Of a stretch of 62,525 nt of DNA, positions 46,047 to 54,792 are shown one piece after another. Each line of letters opens with the position of its first letter. Position 1 is the stretch's first letter. The DNA is from SKPT01 sp040905445 (GTDB taxonomy: Bacteria; Planctomycetota; Phycisphaerae; Phycisphaerales; Phycisphaeraceae): NCBI GenBank assembly GCA_040905445.1, contig JBBDRN010000003.1, forward strand, positions 1 through 62,525, in the 5' to 3' direction. Both the position numbers and the translations under genes were made by a program. The notes beneath the pieces are model-generated. The model made no database searches, was not told the origin of the DNA, and worked only from the letters and a program-made list of their open reading frames with translations.

Positions 46047-46706
46047 ATGCTGCAACCTCGCGACCGCATCCTCTTCCAAGGCGACTCGATCACCGACGCC
46101 GGGCGCGCCCGCGACGTGCTCACGCCCAACGTCATGGCAGGTCTCGGGCGCGGCTACGCGCTCATGGCCGCGGCGACGCTGCTGGCGGACAACCCGGACG
46201 CCGGCTACGAGGTGCTCAACCGCGGGATCAGCGGCGACCGGGTGCTGGACCTGACGCAGCGGTGGCGCGACGACGCGCTGGCGCTGGAGCCGACGGTTGT
46301 GAGCATCCTGGTGGGCGTCAACGACACCGGTCACGCCGCGCTCGCCGACTCGGAGCGTCACGTCCCGCTGCCGGCGTATGAGAAAGCGTACCGCGGCCTG
46401 CTCGACGCGCTGCCCGAGGGCGCGCGGGTGGTTCTCGGCGAGCCGTTCGCCCTCAAGGCCGGCCCCGTCACGGACGGGTGGATCGTCGACGTGCGCAAGC
46501 GCGCGTCCCTGGTGCGCCAGCTCGCCGGCGAATACGACGCGGTGTTCGTCCCGTACCAGCAGATGTTCGATGACGCGCTGAAACTGGCCGGCCCCGACCA
46601 CTGGATGCCCGACGGCTTCCACCCCTCGCCCGCGGGCCACATGCTCATGGCCCGGGCGTGGCTGGAACGCGTGCATGCGGCCGCACCGACGGCAGGGTCG
46701 GTGTAG
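46047..46706 (+). CDS. SGNH/GDSL hydrolase
   Basis: A 219-residue cytoplasmic esterase-like protein with all four SGNH blocks: I FQGDSITDAG (Ser nucleophile), II NRGISGDRVLDL (Gly), III ILVGVNDTGH (Asn) and V MPDGFHPSPAGH (Asp/His). It likely deacylates or deacetylates a sugar or lipid, but the substrate is unknown. No signal peptide. The ATG at 46047 is taken because the family starts just before GDS; no ribosome site is clear. Confidence 0.9.
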   Translation: MLQPRDRILFQGDSITDAGRARDVLTPNVMAGLGRGYALMAAATLLADNPDAGYEVLNRGISGDRVLDLTQRWRDDALALEPTVVSILVGVNDTGHAALADSERHVPLPAYEKAYRGLLDALPEGARVVLGEPFALKAGPVTDGWIVDVRKRASLVRQLAGEYDAVFVPYQQMFDDALKLAGPDHWMPDGFHPSPAGHMLMARAWLERVHAAAPTAGSV

Positions 46707-46779
46707 AACGAGCAAGTCGCCACCGCCGGTGAACGCGACGGGGCAGGTCACGGCCATGCGGGGTTTGACGCCGCCTCTC

Positions 46780-46813
46780 CCGGGACCACCGGTCCCGGCT
46801 TTATGCCCTCATG
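46780..46813. repeat. Hairpin and ATGCCCTCATGC repeat before rsmA
   Basis: A CGGGACC/GGTCCCG hairpin is followed by ATGCCCTCATGC, which includes the rsmA start codon. The same pair of elements follows rsmA at 47641-47697. Confidence 0.6.
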
Positions 46814-47641
46814 CAGACGCTCAACGACATCAAGGCCCTGCTCGCCCGGCACGGCCTGCGGCCGCGCCACCGCCTCGGGCAGAACTTCCTGCATGACCTT
46901 GGCTACATGCAGCGCATCGTCGAGGCGGCCACGATCGCACCGGACGACGTCGTGCTGGAGGTCGGGGCCGGCACGGGCAGCCTCAGCGAAGCGCTGCTGG
47001 AAGCGGGCGCGAGGCTCGTGGCCGTGGAGTACGACCGCAACCTCGAGCCGATCCTGCGCGAGCGCTATGCCCCGTATGGCGATCGCGTGCGGCTGGTGAT
47101 GGGCGATGTGCTCGCGGGCAAGCACGCGATCAATCCGGAGGTGATCGCGGCGGTGGACGAGGCGGCCGGCGCGGACCGCTACACGCTCGTCGCCAACCTG
47201 CCTTACAACATCGCCTCGCCGCTGCTCGTTAACCTCGCGCTGGATCATCCGCGCATGCAGCGCGGCGTGGTGATGATCCAGCGCGAGGTCGCTGACCGTC
47301 TCACCGCCGGGCCGGGGTCGAAGACGTACGGCCCGCTGAGCGTCGTCGTGCAGGCGATGTGCGGGGTGCGGCGGCTGATGGCGCTGCCGCCCGGCTGCTT
47401 CTGGCCGCCGCCCAAGGTTCACTCCGCGGTCGTCGAGCTGGTGCGCCGATCTCAGCCGCTGACGGATGACCCGCATCAGCTCGCGCGATTCGCGCAGCGG
47501 CTGTTTCAGAAGCGGCGCAAGCAGTTGCGCGCGATCCTCGGCGACGTGAACCTGCCCGCGGGCGTCGAGCCCAAGGCCCGGCCCGAGTCGCTCACCGTCG
47601 AGCAGCTCATCGAGCTCGCCCGGCGCGTTGACCAGGCATAA
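46811..47641 (+). CDS. rsmA: 16S rRNA dimethyladenosine transferase RsmA (KsgA)
   Basis: A 276-residue SAM enzyme that dimethylates two adenines near the 3' end of 16S rRNA, a late 30S checkpoint. RLGQNFLHD at the N-terminus, the SAM motif VLEVGAGTGSLSEALLEAG, the catalytic NLPYNIASPLL and FWPPPKVHSAVVEL are all present. A 12-base direct repeat (ATGCCCTCATGC) overlaps the start codon and recurs after the gene, so the start here is inferred from family length. Confidence 0.95.
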   Translation: MQTLNDIKALLARHGLRPRHRLGQNFLHDLGYMQRIVEAATIAPDDVVLEVGAGTGSLSEALLEAGARLVAVEYDRNLEPILRERYAPYGDRVRLVMGDVLAGKHAINPEVIAAVDEAAGADRYTLVANLPYNIASPLLVNLALDHPRMQRGVVMIQREVADRLTAGPGSKTYGPLSVVVQAMCGVRRLMALPPGCFWPPPKVHSAVVELVRRSQPLTDDPHQLARFAQRLFQKRRKQLRAILGDVNLPAGVEPKARPESLTVEQLIELARRVDQA

Positions 47642-47697
47642 GGCCGGGACCGCTGTCCCGGCCTCACGCCGGCCAATCTGTCCGTCATGCCCTCATG
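47641..47697. repeat. Hairpin and ATGCCCTCATGC repeat after rsmA
   Basis: A perfect 10-bp stem (AGGCCGGGAC / GTCCCGGCCT, loop CGCT) begins on the last base of the rsmA stop codon; ATGCCCTCATGC ends it. There is no T-tract, so it is not a classic terminator. Confidence 0.65.
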
Positions 47698-48108
47698 CTA
47701 CCGCTCGCGCACGCGCGTCTCTTCCTCGATCCGATACTCCTCGACCCGCTGATCCTCGACGCGATACGTCGGCGTGAAGAACAGGCGATGCGTGTTGCCC
47801 GGCGTCAGCGCACGCTCGGCGACGTGCCGCTCGTCCAAGGCCACATGATTCTCCTCGGGGTTGACCACGACCATCTCATCCTCTTCCACCCGACCCGAGT
47901 AGATGAGCTGTTCATTGGTCAGGTCGTACACATAGACGATCCCCGGCTCCGGCGCCCGGTATGCCAGCCGCCCGCTCCCCTCGCTGGCCAAGACCGCGGT
48001 CAGCGGGATGTCCGGGTGCCGCTCTGCCGTGCTGCACCCGGCGGCGAGCGTCAGCGACAGAACAACCGCTGCACATGCAGCAACGTTAAAGCCACGCATC
48101 TGAGACAT
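47698..48108 (-). CDS. Small lipoprotein of unknown function
   Basis: A 136-residue protein with a lipoprotein signal (AAVVLSLTLAAGC; Cys25). The mature part is beta-rich in the middle (PGIVYVYDLTNEQLIYSGRVEEDEMVVV) and ends in a charged Glu/Arg stretch (YRVEDQRVEEYRIEEETRVRER). No family recognised. The start at 48108 was preferred over the ATG at 48114 because AAGGAG lies six bases upstream of it and directly abuts the other. Confidence 0.72.
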   Translation of the reverse strand: MSQMRGFNVAACAAVVLSLTLAAGCSTAERHPDIPLTAVLASEGSGRLAYRAPEPGIVYVYDLTNEQLIYSGRVEEDEMVVVNPEENHVALDERHVAERALTPGNTHRLFFTPTYRVEDQRVEEYRIEEETRVRER

Positions 48109-48213
48109 GTCCATCTCCTTGTGCTCGGCGGCCCCCGCCCGGCCAGCCGTCGGTTGAAGCGAATCGATCGATTCTAGGCTTCGTCCGTGCGACGAGAACG
48201 CTGCGGGCTGCGC

Positions 48214-48317
48214 CGGGTGCCACTGGCGGCCTGCCGGCCGGGTGCCACTGGCGGCTTGCCCGCCAGTGTGCGCGCCTGGCACCCCGGCACTGGTGGACAA
48301 GCCACCAGTGGCACCCC
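48214..48317. repeat. Hairpin repeat family B, with a partial tandem copy
   Basis: GGTGCCACTGGCGGC hairpin, spacer, and the inverted CACTGGTGG..CCACCAGTGGCACCC end. A partial copy (48214-48240) precedes it. It is closely matched by 62384-62460. It fills the space between the lipoprotein and serS genes. Confidence 0.8.
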
Positions 48318-48352
48318 TGCTCGGATCCGCGTTGTAGCCGGGCCCCGCCCCT

Positions 48353-49741
48353 CTACCCAATCCGCTCCTGCCCGTTCAACATCGGGCGCAGCGCCTCGGG
48401 GATCGTTACGCTGCCGTCCTCGTGCTGGTAGAGCTCGAGGATGGGGATGAGGATGCGCGGGCTGGCGATGACCGTGTTGTTGAGGCTGTGGCAATAGACA
48501 TTGCGCCCGCTGGCCGCGTCCTTGTAGCGCAGGTTCAGCCGGCGGCACTGGTAGTCGTGCAGCTTGGACGCCGAGTGCGTCTCGCCCCATGCCCCGGCCG
48601 CCCGCCCGTCGGGTCCCGCCTCGCCGCGCGACGGCATCCACGACTCGATGTCCACCTGGTCGACCTTGGCGGCTCCCATGTCGCCCGTGCAGATCTGCAG
48701 CACGCGGTGAGGCAGCTCCAGCTTCCGCAAAAGGGCCTCCACGTACCCCACCATGCGCTGATGCCACTGCGTCGACACTTCGGCGTCGGCTTCGCAGATG
48801 ACCACCTGCTCGACCTTGTCGAACTGGTGGATGCGGTAGAGCCCGGCCGTGTCGCGCCCCGCCGCGCCCGCCTCGCGGCGAAAGCATGGGCTCAGCGTCG
48901 TGTAGCGCCGGGGCAGCTCGTCCGCGGAGAGGATCTCATCCTTGTGAAAGCCCATGAGCCCGACCTCGCCCGTGCCGGTGAGGTAGAGGTCGTGCCCGCC
49001 GCCGCGCTCGCTCTCGCGGATCTCGTAGGTGTTCTCGCGCTCGCCGGGGAAGAATCCCGTGCCGTACATCATCTCGTCGCGCACGAGCACGGGCACGGAG
49101 ACGGGCGTGAAGCCATGCTCGTGGATCATCGTGTCGAAGGCGAGGCGCAGCACGGCCTGGTGCAGGAGCATGCCCTCGCGGGTGAGCACGTACGAGCGTG
49201 TGCCCGCCATCTTGACGCCGCGCTCGGTGTCGAACAGGCCCAGCTTGTCGCCAAGCTGCATGTGGCTGAGCGCGTCGAAGCCCTTGCTCGCCTTGAACGG
49301 CTTGCCCGGGTCGAACCAGTCGGGCGACCAGCGGCGAAGCTCGACGTTGTCGTCCTCGCTCGCGCCGTCGGGCACATGGGCATCGGGCACCATCGGCACG
49401 CGCAGCAGCAGCTCGTCGCGGTCGCGCTGCACGCCGGCCACGCGCTCGGCAAGCGTCTGCTCCTCCTGCTTGAGCTCGCCCGGCCGCTGCTGGAGCTCGC
49501 GCATCTGCTGCTCGAGGGTGGCCTTCTCGTCGCCGGTCGCCTTCTTGAGCTGGCCCGCGAGCTGCCCGATCTGCTTGCCGATGCGGTTTTTCTCGGCGGT
49601 CACGTCCTGATGCCGCGTCATGGCGTGGCGCAGCTCGGCGTCAAGCGCCAGCAGCCGGTCGATGTCGACGTCGATGCGCTTGCCCGCCGCGGCCCGGCGG
49701 TAGCGGTCGGGGTCGGTGCGAAGATCCTTGAGATCGATCAT
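48353..49741 (-). CDS. serS: Seryl-tRNA synthetase
   Basis: A 462-residue class II synthetase. The N-terminal antiparallel coiled coil that grips the tRNA (about 25-110) is evident. Motif 2 is TTLSPCFRREAGAAGRDTAGLYRIHQFDKVE and motif 3 is NTVIASPRILIPILELYQ. It charges tRNA-Ser and also tRNA-Sec if present. ATG at 49741 chosen; MPAM at 49750 would add three residues. A TACGAT hexamer lies seven bases before the ATG, close to the leaderless pattern. Divergent from the ABC permease gene. Confidence 0.95.
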   Translation of the reverse strand: MIDLKDLRTDPDRYRRAAAGKRIDVDIDRLLALDAELRHAMTRHQDVTAEKNRIGKQIGQLAGQLKKATGDEKATLEQQMRELQQRPGELKQEEQTLAERVAGVQRDRDELLLRVPMVPDAHVPDGASEDDNVELRRWSPDWFDPGKPFKASKGFDALSHMQLGDKLGLFDTERGVKMAGTRSYVLTREGMLLHQAVLRLAFDTMIHEHGFTPVSVPVLVRDEMMYGTGFFPGERENTYEIRESERGGGHDLYLTGTGEVGLMGFHKDEILSADELPRRYTTLSPCFRREAGAAGRDTAGLYRIHQFDKVEQVVICEADAEVSTQWHQRMVGYVEALLRKLELPHRVLQICTGDMGAAKVDQVDIESWMPSRGEAGPDGRAAGAWGETHSASKLHDYQCRRLNLRYKDAASGRNVYCHSLNNTVIASPRILIPILELYQHEDGSVTIPEALRPMLNGQERIG

Positions 49742-49865
49742 GGCCGGCATCGTAGCAAAGCGGGACCATTCGGCCGCGCGATCGAATCCACGCATCGACG
49801 CCGTCGCGGACGGGTCCGTGAGCCGGCCCGTGGTGCGTGACGATGACCGGCGCGGCCGCACCTGC

Positions 49866-49871
49866 TACGCT
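49866..49871 (+). promoter_or_regulatory. -10 hexamer close to the ABC permease start
   Basis: TG-C-TACGCT (hexamer 49866-49871), seven bases before the ATG at 49879. It is a near-match to the leaderless arrangement. Confidence 0.35.
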
Positions 49872-49878
49872 TGGCGGT

Positions 49879-51645
49879 ATGCCGCGACTCGGCGTCAACA
49901 TTCGTGCACGGGAGGTGTATCGCTACGGCCTGTTCGCCGTGCTGCTGGCGGTGCTGCTGGTGTTCCTCATCTGGCCCATCGCCCTGACGGTGCGTGGCGG
50001 GTTCCGCACGCCCGGGGGCGAGTGGACGCTGCGCTACATCCTGCTCGTCTTCCAGGACCCGGTGCTCGTGCAGGGTCTGGGGAACAGTCTGATGATCGCC
50101 GTGCTGACGACGTTCGGCGCCCTGCTGCTGGCGATGCCGCTGGCGGTGCTTGCCGCGCGCTACGACTTTCCCGGCAAGGCGGTCGTGACCGGGCTGGTGC
50201 TCGTGCCGCTGATCCTGCCGCCGTTTGTCGGCGCGATCGGCATGCAGGCGCTGCTCGGCCGGGCCGGCGCGGTCAACGCGCTGCTGATGAACCTGGGGCT
50301 GCTGGACCCGGCCGAGCCGGGCATCGACTTCCTCGGCGGAGCGGTGGGCGGGCGGTTCTGGGGCGTTGTCGTCATGCAGGCGCTGCACCTGTACCCGATC
50401 CTCTACCTCAACGTCACGGCGGCGCTGGCCAACCTCGACCCGACGCTGGAGGAGGCGGCGCAGAACCTGGGCGCCGGCCGGGTCCGGCGCTTCCTGCGCT
50501 GCACGCTGCCGCTGACGCTGCCGGGCATCTTCGCCGGCACGACGCTGGTGTTCATCTGGGCGTTCACCGAGCTGGGCACGCCGCTGATGTTCGACTACTA
50601 CACCGTCACGCCGGTGCAGATCTTCTGGGGGATCCAGGAGATCGCCGACAGCCCGCGGCCGTATGCGCTCGTCGTCGTCATGCTCACGGTCGCGACGGCC
50701 TGCTACCTCGTGGGCCGCTTCACGCTGGGCCGGCGGGCGTACGCGATGGAGTCGAAGGCGTCGATCGGTGCGACCACGCGCAGGCTCGGGGGCGTGCGAG
50801 GCGGCCTGGCGCTCGGCGCCTTTGCGCTTGTGACCGCGCTGGCGATCATCCCCCACATCGGCGTCGTGTTCAGTTCCTTCAGCGTCGAGGGCTCGTGGTA
50901 CCGCTCCGTGCTGCCGCTGGAGTGGACGACGAGCCACTACAGCGAAGCGCTGCGGCACGAGATGGCCTACCAGTCGATCCGCAACAGCCTTTTCTACGCG
51001 GTGGGCGCGATGCTCGTCGCGGTGTCGCTGGGGCTGGCGATCTCGTACGTCGTCGTCCGGGCGCGGGTGCGTGGCGGATGGGTGCTCGACACGCTGGCGA
51101 TGCTGCCGCTCGCCGTGCCGGGGCTGGTCATGGCGTTCGGATACGTGGCGATGACGCTGACCTGGCCGTTCGGCGAGGGGCACGTGTTCGGCTGGATGTT
51201 CAGCGTCGTCGGCGAAGCGCCCAACCCGGTGGCGCTGCTGGTGATCGCCTACGCGATCGGGCGGCTCCCCTACGTCGTGCGCGCGACCACGGCAGGGCTG
51301 CAGCAGACATCGGGCTCACTGGAGGAGGCGGCGCGGAATCTCGGCGCCGGGCCGATGTACGCCATCCGGCGCGTCGTCGTGCCGCTGATCATGGCCAACA
51401 TGATCGCGGGGGGGATTCTCGTCTTCTCGTTCGCGATGCTGGCGGTCAGCGAATCGCTGGTGCTGGCGCAGACGGAGCGGTTCTACCCGATCACGATGGC
51501 AATCTGGATGTTCTTCAACCGCCTGGGTGACGGGCCGTACATCGCGTCGGCCATGGGCGTGTGGGGCATGGCGCTCCTGACGGTGACGCTGGTGGGGGCG
51601 AGCGTGCTGATGGGCAAGCGGCTGGGGGCGATTTTCCGGGTGTGA
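49879..51645 (+). CDS. Fused two-domain ABC permease (FbpB/ThiP type)
   Basis: A 588-residue inner-membrane permease made of two homologous halves, each ending in an EAA loop: LEEAAQNLGAGRVRRFLRCTLPLTLPG and LEEAARNLGAGPMYAIRRVVVPLIMANM. This is the layout of iron(III), thiamine or phosphonate-type transporters. The binding protein and ATPase are not adjacent, so substrate is undetermined. About 12 membrane helices. Confidence 0.9.
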   Translation: MPRLGVNIRAREVYRYGLFAVLLAVLLVFLIWPIALTVRGGFRTPGGEWTLRYILLVFQDPVLVQGLGNSLMIAVLTTFGALLLAMPLAVLAARYDFPGKAVVTGLVLVPLILPPFVGAIGMQALLGRAGAVNALLMNLGLLDPAEPGIDFLGGAVGGRFWGVVVMQALHLYPILYLNVTAALANLDPTLEEAAQNLGAGRVRRFLRCTLPLTLPGIFAGTTLVFIWAFTELGTPLMFDYYTVTPVQIFWGIQEIADSPRPYALVVVMLTVATACYLVGRFTLGRRAYAMESKASIGATTRRLGGVRGGLALGAFALVTALAIIPHIGVVFSSFSVEGSWYRSVLPLEWTTSHYSEALRHEMAYQSIRNSLFYAVGAMLVAVSLGLAISYVVVRARVRGGWVLDTLAMLPLAVPGLVMAFGYVAMTLTWPFGEGHVFGWMFSVVGEAPNPVALLVIAYAIGRLPYVVRATTAGLQQTSGSLEEAARNLGAGPMYAIRRVVVPLIMANMIAGGILVFSFAMLAVSESLVLAQTERFYPITMAIWMFFNRLGDGPYIASAMGVWGMALLTVTLVGASVLMGKRLGAIFRV

Positions 51646-51650
51646 CCGGG

Positions 51651-51682
51651 AAATTCAGAATTCAGAATTCAAAATTCAGAAA
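51651..51682. repeat. AATTCAG tandem repeat
   Basis: Four AATTCA(G/A)-type units (AAATTCAGAATTCAGAATTC, then AAAATTCAG) directly after the permease gene. AT-rich against a GC-rich background and one-sided, unlike the inverted elements elsewhere. Confidence 0.75.
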
Positions 51683-51731
51683 CAGCATGCTGCCAGCCGG
51701 TGCGGGCAGCACCTTGCGAGGGAGGCAGACC

Positions 51732-51956
51732 ATGGCACTGCGAAGCTTCGTGGTTACTGGGCGGTTCACCAAGTCGGGCGAGCAGGGATCTGTGACAGTC
51801 ACGGCCAGATCTCGCGATGACGCGTGGAGCGACGGAGAGCGGCTGGGCCTGGAGGTCGATCAGGTGCGGGCGATGCACACGATTCACGACGTGGACGTGG
51901 ACGACTACATGGGGCTGCGGATCGCCCCGACCGTCTTGCGACGGGCGCAGCGCTGA
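51732..51956 (+). CDS. Small hypothetical protein (74 aa)
   Basis: Unrecognised. Starts MALRSFVVTGRFTKSGEQGSVTVTARSRDDAW and ends VDVDDYMGLRIAPTVLRRAQR; a beta-rich small domain is likely. GGGAGGCAG precedes the ATG at a good distance. The next small gene begins three bases after the stop. The two could be halves of one frameshifted gene: the first soluble, the second membrane-bound. Confidence 0.55.
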   Translation: MALRSFVVTGRFTKSGEQGSVTVTARSRDDAWSDGERLGLEVDQVRAMHTIHDVDVDDYMGLRIAPTVLRRAQR

Positions 51957-51958
51957 TC

Positions 51959-52117
51959 ATGGCTGCGGGAGCCCTGACGGCGCTCATGGCGGCCAGCGAT
52001 GGGCAAATGGGGTGGGCCCTTTTCGGCATCGGGATGATCTGGAACGGGTTGGTTGGCTACGTCTTCGGAGGGATCGCGACGGCCGTCTTCGATATTGCCG
52101 TAAATGCCCAAAAATAA
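51959..52117 (+). CDS. Small membrane protein (52 aa)
   Basis: Starts MAAGALTALMAASDGQMGWA and has a second hydrophobic stretch GLVGYVFGGIATAVFDIAVN, so one or two helices. No family recognised and no own ribosome site; translation would depend on the upstream gene. It may be the C-terminal part of that gene after a frameshift. Confidence 0.42.
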   Translation: MAAGALTALMAASDGQMGWALFGIGMIWNGLVGYVFGGIATAVFDIAVNAQK

Positions 52118-52205
52118 TGTGGTTGTGATTCTCGAACGCTGCTTCCTGTCCGTGTTCTTCCTGGCCATCTCGTCTTGCGCGATCGCTGACACTATCTTGC
52201 CACGG

Positions 52206-52234
52206 TTGACCCTCGTCGACGGCTACGTTACTAT
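52206..52234 (+). promoter_or_regulatory. metF promoter
   Basis: TTGACC (52206-52211), a 17-base spacer and TACTAT (52229-52234). One of the best promoters in the window. The leader would be about 25 bases, too short for a known SAM or SAH riboswitch. Confidence 0.65.
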
Positions 52235-52265
52235 CTGTTCATCCGGATTGAAGGATGAATAATCC

Positions 52266-53177
52266 ATGCACATGCAAGACATCTTTGCCGCCCACCCCAC
52301 GACGCTCTCGTTCGAGTTCTTCCCGCCCAAGACGGACAAGGGCCTGGCCGCGCTCGAGCAGACGCTCGATGAGCTGCAACCGCTCAAGCCTGCCTTCATC
52401 GACGTGACCTACGGCGCCGGCGGGGGCACGCGCGATCGCACCCTCGACCTGGTTCGGAAGCTGCACGAGACGCGCGGCCTGCCGATCATCCCGCACATGA
52501 CCACCGTCTGCCACCAGGAGCACGAGGTTCGCGAGGTCATCGACCACTACCACGCCTGGCGCATCGACAACGTGCTGGCGCTGTCCGGCGACCTGCCGCG
52601 CGACAAGCCGGACTACGACCGCGGCCAGGACGCGTTCCGCTACGCCGCGCAGCTCGTGCGCTGGCTGCGCGAGTACAACGAGACGCACGAGCACCCCAAC
52701 GGCCGGGGCTTCGGCATCGGCGTCGCGGGCTTTCCGGAAGGCCACCACGCCACGCAGAACCGCATGGATGAGCTGCATCATCTCAAGGACAAATGTGACG
52801 AGGGCGCCGACTGGATCTGCACGCAGTTCTGCTTCGACACGCCCGAGATCCTCGACTGGCGCGAGCGGCTGGAGGTCATCGGCTGCAAGACGCCCGTGCT
52901 CATCGGCATCATGCCGATCACGTCGTACCAGATGTACCAGAAGCTGCCGGAGTTCGGGCTGGGCGCCAAGTATCCGTCCGATCTCATGAAGCAGGTCGAG
53001 GACCACAAGGACGATGATGACGCGATCATGAAGATCGGCATCGCCTGGGCGATCGAGCAGTGTCGGGTGCTGCTGGAGCACCATGTGCGCGGGCTGCACT
53101 TCTACACGCTCAACAAACCCGAGGCAACGCTGGCGATCTACGAGGCCCTGGGCCTCAAGCAGCGCGTCATCGCCTGA
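52266..53177 (+). CDS. metF: 5,10-Methylenetetrahydrofolate reductase
   Basis: A 303-residue flavoprotein that makes 5-methyl-THF for methionine synthesis. LSFEFFPPKTDKGLAALEQTL at the N-terminus, DVTYGAGGGTRDRTLDL, PHMTTVCHQ, NVLALSGDLPRD (flavin side), GVAGFPEGHH and a Gln in FCFDTPEILDW fit MetF well. A GAAGGATG sits before the ATG. It is a single-gene transcript. Confidence 0.95.
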   Translation: MHMQDIFAAHPTTLSFEFFPPKTDKGLAALEQTLDELQPLKPAFIDVTYGAGGGTRDRTLDLVRKLHETRGLPIIPHMTTVCHQEHEVREVIDHYHAWRIDNVLALSGDLPRDKPDYDRGQDAFRYAAQLVRWLREYNETHEHPNGRGFGIGVAGFPEGHHATQNRMDELHHLKDKCDEGADWICTQFCFDTPEILDWRERLEVIGCKTPVLIGIMPITSYQMYQKLPEFGLGAKYPSDLMKQVEDHKDDDDAIMKIGIAWAIEQCRVLLEHHVRGLHFYTLNKPEATLAIYEALGLKQRVIA

Positions 53178-53407
53178 CCCCCCGCCACACCCCTGCCACA
53201 CCCACCCCGCAGACCCGCCGCAACCCGGGGCGGCCTGTTGCGCGTCTGCTGCCAGAGCGCACGATCCATACGGTCCACCTCCCGTGTCGGGCCCGCGGGA
53301 ACAATCCGCGCCGGCGGAGCAAGTTGCCGGCTCGGCAGGCCGATATTCATACCGCGAGGCCTGTGGATTGACGATCCTCCTGCCCGAGTTCGGGGGAGTG
53401 AGCCTAT

Positions 53408-54622
53408 ATGTTGCGGAGGAGAAGCCGAGACGAGTCCGCACCGCGGTTCATCGACCCGCTGCGGCTGGCGCCGGAGGCTGAGCGAAAGCTCATGGCCGAC
53501 CTCTGGGACCAGGCGGGCGGCTACGAGGGCCGGGAGCGTCGGCAGGACGAGCGCCACCCGTGCGACCATCGGGTGGAACTGATCGTGCAGATGCAGCACC
53601 CGGGCGGCACGACGCCCGTGCGCTATCTCGTGCGCCCACGCGACGTCAGCACCACGGGGATCGGCTTCCTGCACGGCGGGTTTGTTTACGAGGGCACGCG
53701 CTGCCGGACGATCCTGATCATGCCCGACGGCGCCCCGCTGCTGCGCGACGGGCAGGCGGTGCGCTGCCGACACGTCCGAGGCCACGTGCACGAGGTCGGG
53801 CTGCTTTTTGACAATACGATCGACCCGGCGCCGTTCATCGGCGAAGCGCGCGGGGACGTGCAAGCCGGGGCCGAGGGGTTGAAGCCGGTGGAATCGGACA
53901 GTGAAGCGCTGCCTCAGCTCGCCGGGCATGTGCTCTACGTGGACGATTCGAAGGACAGCCGGGCGCTGCTGGAGTACGTGCTCGCCGGCAGCGGGATCTC
54001 ACAGCACTTCAGCGCGGCCGGCGCCGAGGCGCTGCAGGTTGCATCGAGCGTCCGCCTCGACCTGATCCTGACCGAGGTCAACCTGCCGGACATGACCGGG
54101 CTGGAGCTGATCCAGGCGCTGCGCGGCGAGGGCTGCACCGCACCGGCCGTCGCGGTGACGGGCGACGAAGCGGGCCCGGTCGGCGACACCGACGCCGCTG
54201 GCGCGTATGCAGAGTGGATCCTCAAGCCGCTCGGTCCCGAGGCGGTGCTGCCGCTGCTCGGTCGATACCTGGCATCGACGGCAGCACCGGCGGCCGAGCC
54301 GCTGGCGCCGATGCACAGCGAGCAGTGGGAGCAGGAGCGGATGCGGCCGCTGATCCTGGACTTTTTGCGGCGGCTCGGGCCGCAGATCGTGCAGATGACG
54401 GCGGCGCTGGAGACGCCGGATGGATACAAGCAACTGCTGAGGCCCGCGCTGGACATCAAGAGTTCGGCGATGGGGTTCGGGTATCCGCGCCTGGGGGAGG
54501 TGGCGGCGCGGCTGCACCAGAGCGCGGTGGCCGGCACGCCGCCCGAGCCGTTGCGTGAACAGCTCGCGGAGCTGAGCAAGCTGCACCAGGCCGCGTGCCT
54601 GGCGGTGGAGATCAAGCCCTGA
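53408..54622 (+). CDS. PilZ - receiver (Asp to Glu) - Hpt-like signalling protein
   Basis: A 404-residue cytoplasmic protein in three parts. Residues 42-140: PilZ with RxxxR at R45-R49 and DxSxxG at D79-G84, so c-di-GMP binding is likely. Residues 172-290: receiver fold with the acid pair D179/D180, T251 and K273, but the phospho-acceptor position holds Glu223 (LILTEVNLPDMTG). Residues 305-400: a four-helix Hpt-like domain where the expected His in AHxLKGSA is Leu348 (ALDIKSSA). It should bind c-di-GMP but neither accept nor pass phosphate in the usual way. GGGGGAG precedes the start. Confidence 0.82.
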   Translation: MLRRRSRDESAPRFIDPLRLAPEAERKLMADLWDQAGGYEGRERRQDERHPCDHRVELIVQMQHPGGTTPVRYLVRPRDVSTTGIGFLHGGFVYEGTRCRTILIMPDGAPLLRDGQAVRCRHVRGHVHEVGLLFDNTIDPAPFIGEARGDVQAGAEGLKPVESDSEALPQLAGHVLYVDDSKDSRALLEYVLAGSGISQHFSAAGAEALQVASSVRLDLILTEVNLPDMTGLELIQALRGEGCTAPAVAVTGDEAGPVGDTDAAGAYAEWILKPLGPEAVLPLLGRYLASTAAPAAEPLAPMHSEQWEQERMRPLILDFLRRLGPQIVQMTAALETPDGYKQLLRPALDIKSSAMGFGYPRLGEVAARLHQSAVAGTPPEPLREQLAELSKLHQAACLAVEIKP

Positions 54623-54792
54623 GCGGCAGGGTCGAACCCGACTGGCGGTCGTCGCGCGATTCATCGACGACTTCACCCCGCGAGGGGTGCGGCCAACTCG
54701 TACGGTAAACTGGCGCCGCGTCACCCGCGACCGCGTCGGCATGGACCTGAGCGTCCGTGACGCGATCGAGCGCGGCGTGCAGGGAGTCCGCC

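Noticed and set aside
48181..48352. CRISPR-like array suggested by repeated GTGCCACTGG units
   Set aside because: Units are inverted and overlapping hairpins, not direct repeats with unique spacers of constant length.
52118..52265. SAM or SAH riboswitch before metF
   Set aside because: The promoter leaves a leader of only about 25 bases, and no riboswitch core motif is present.
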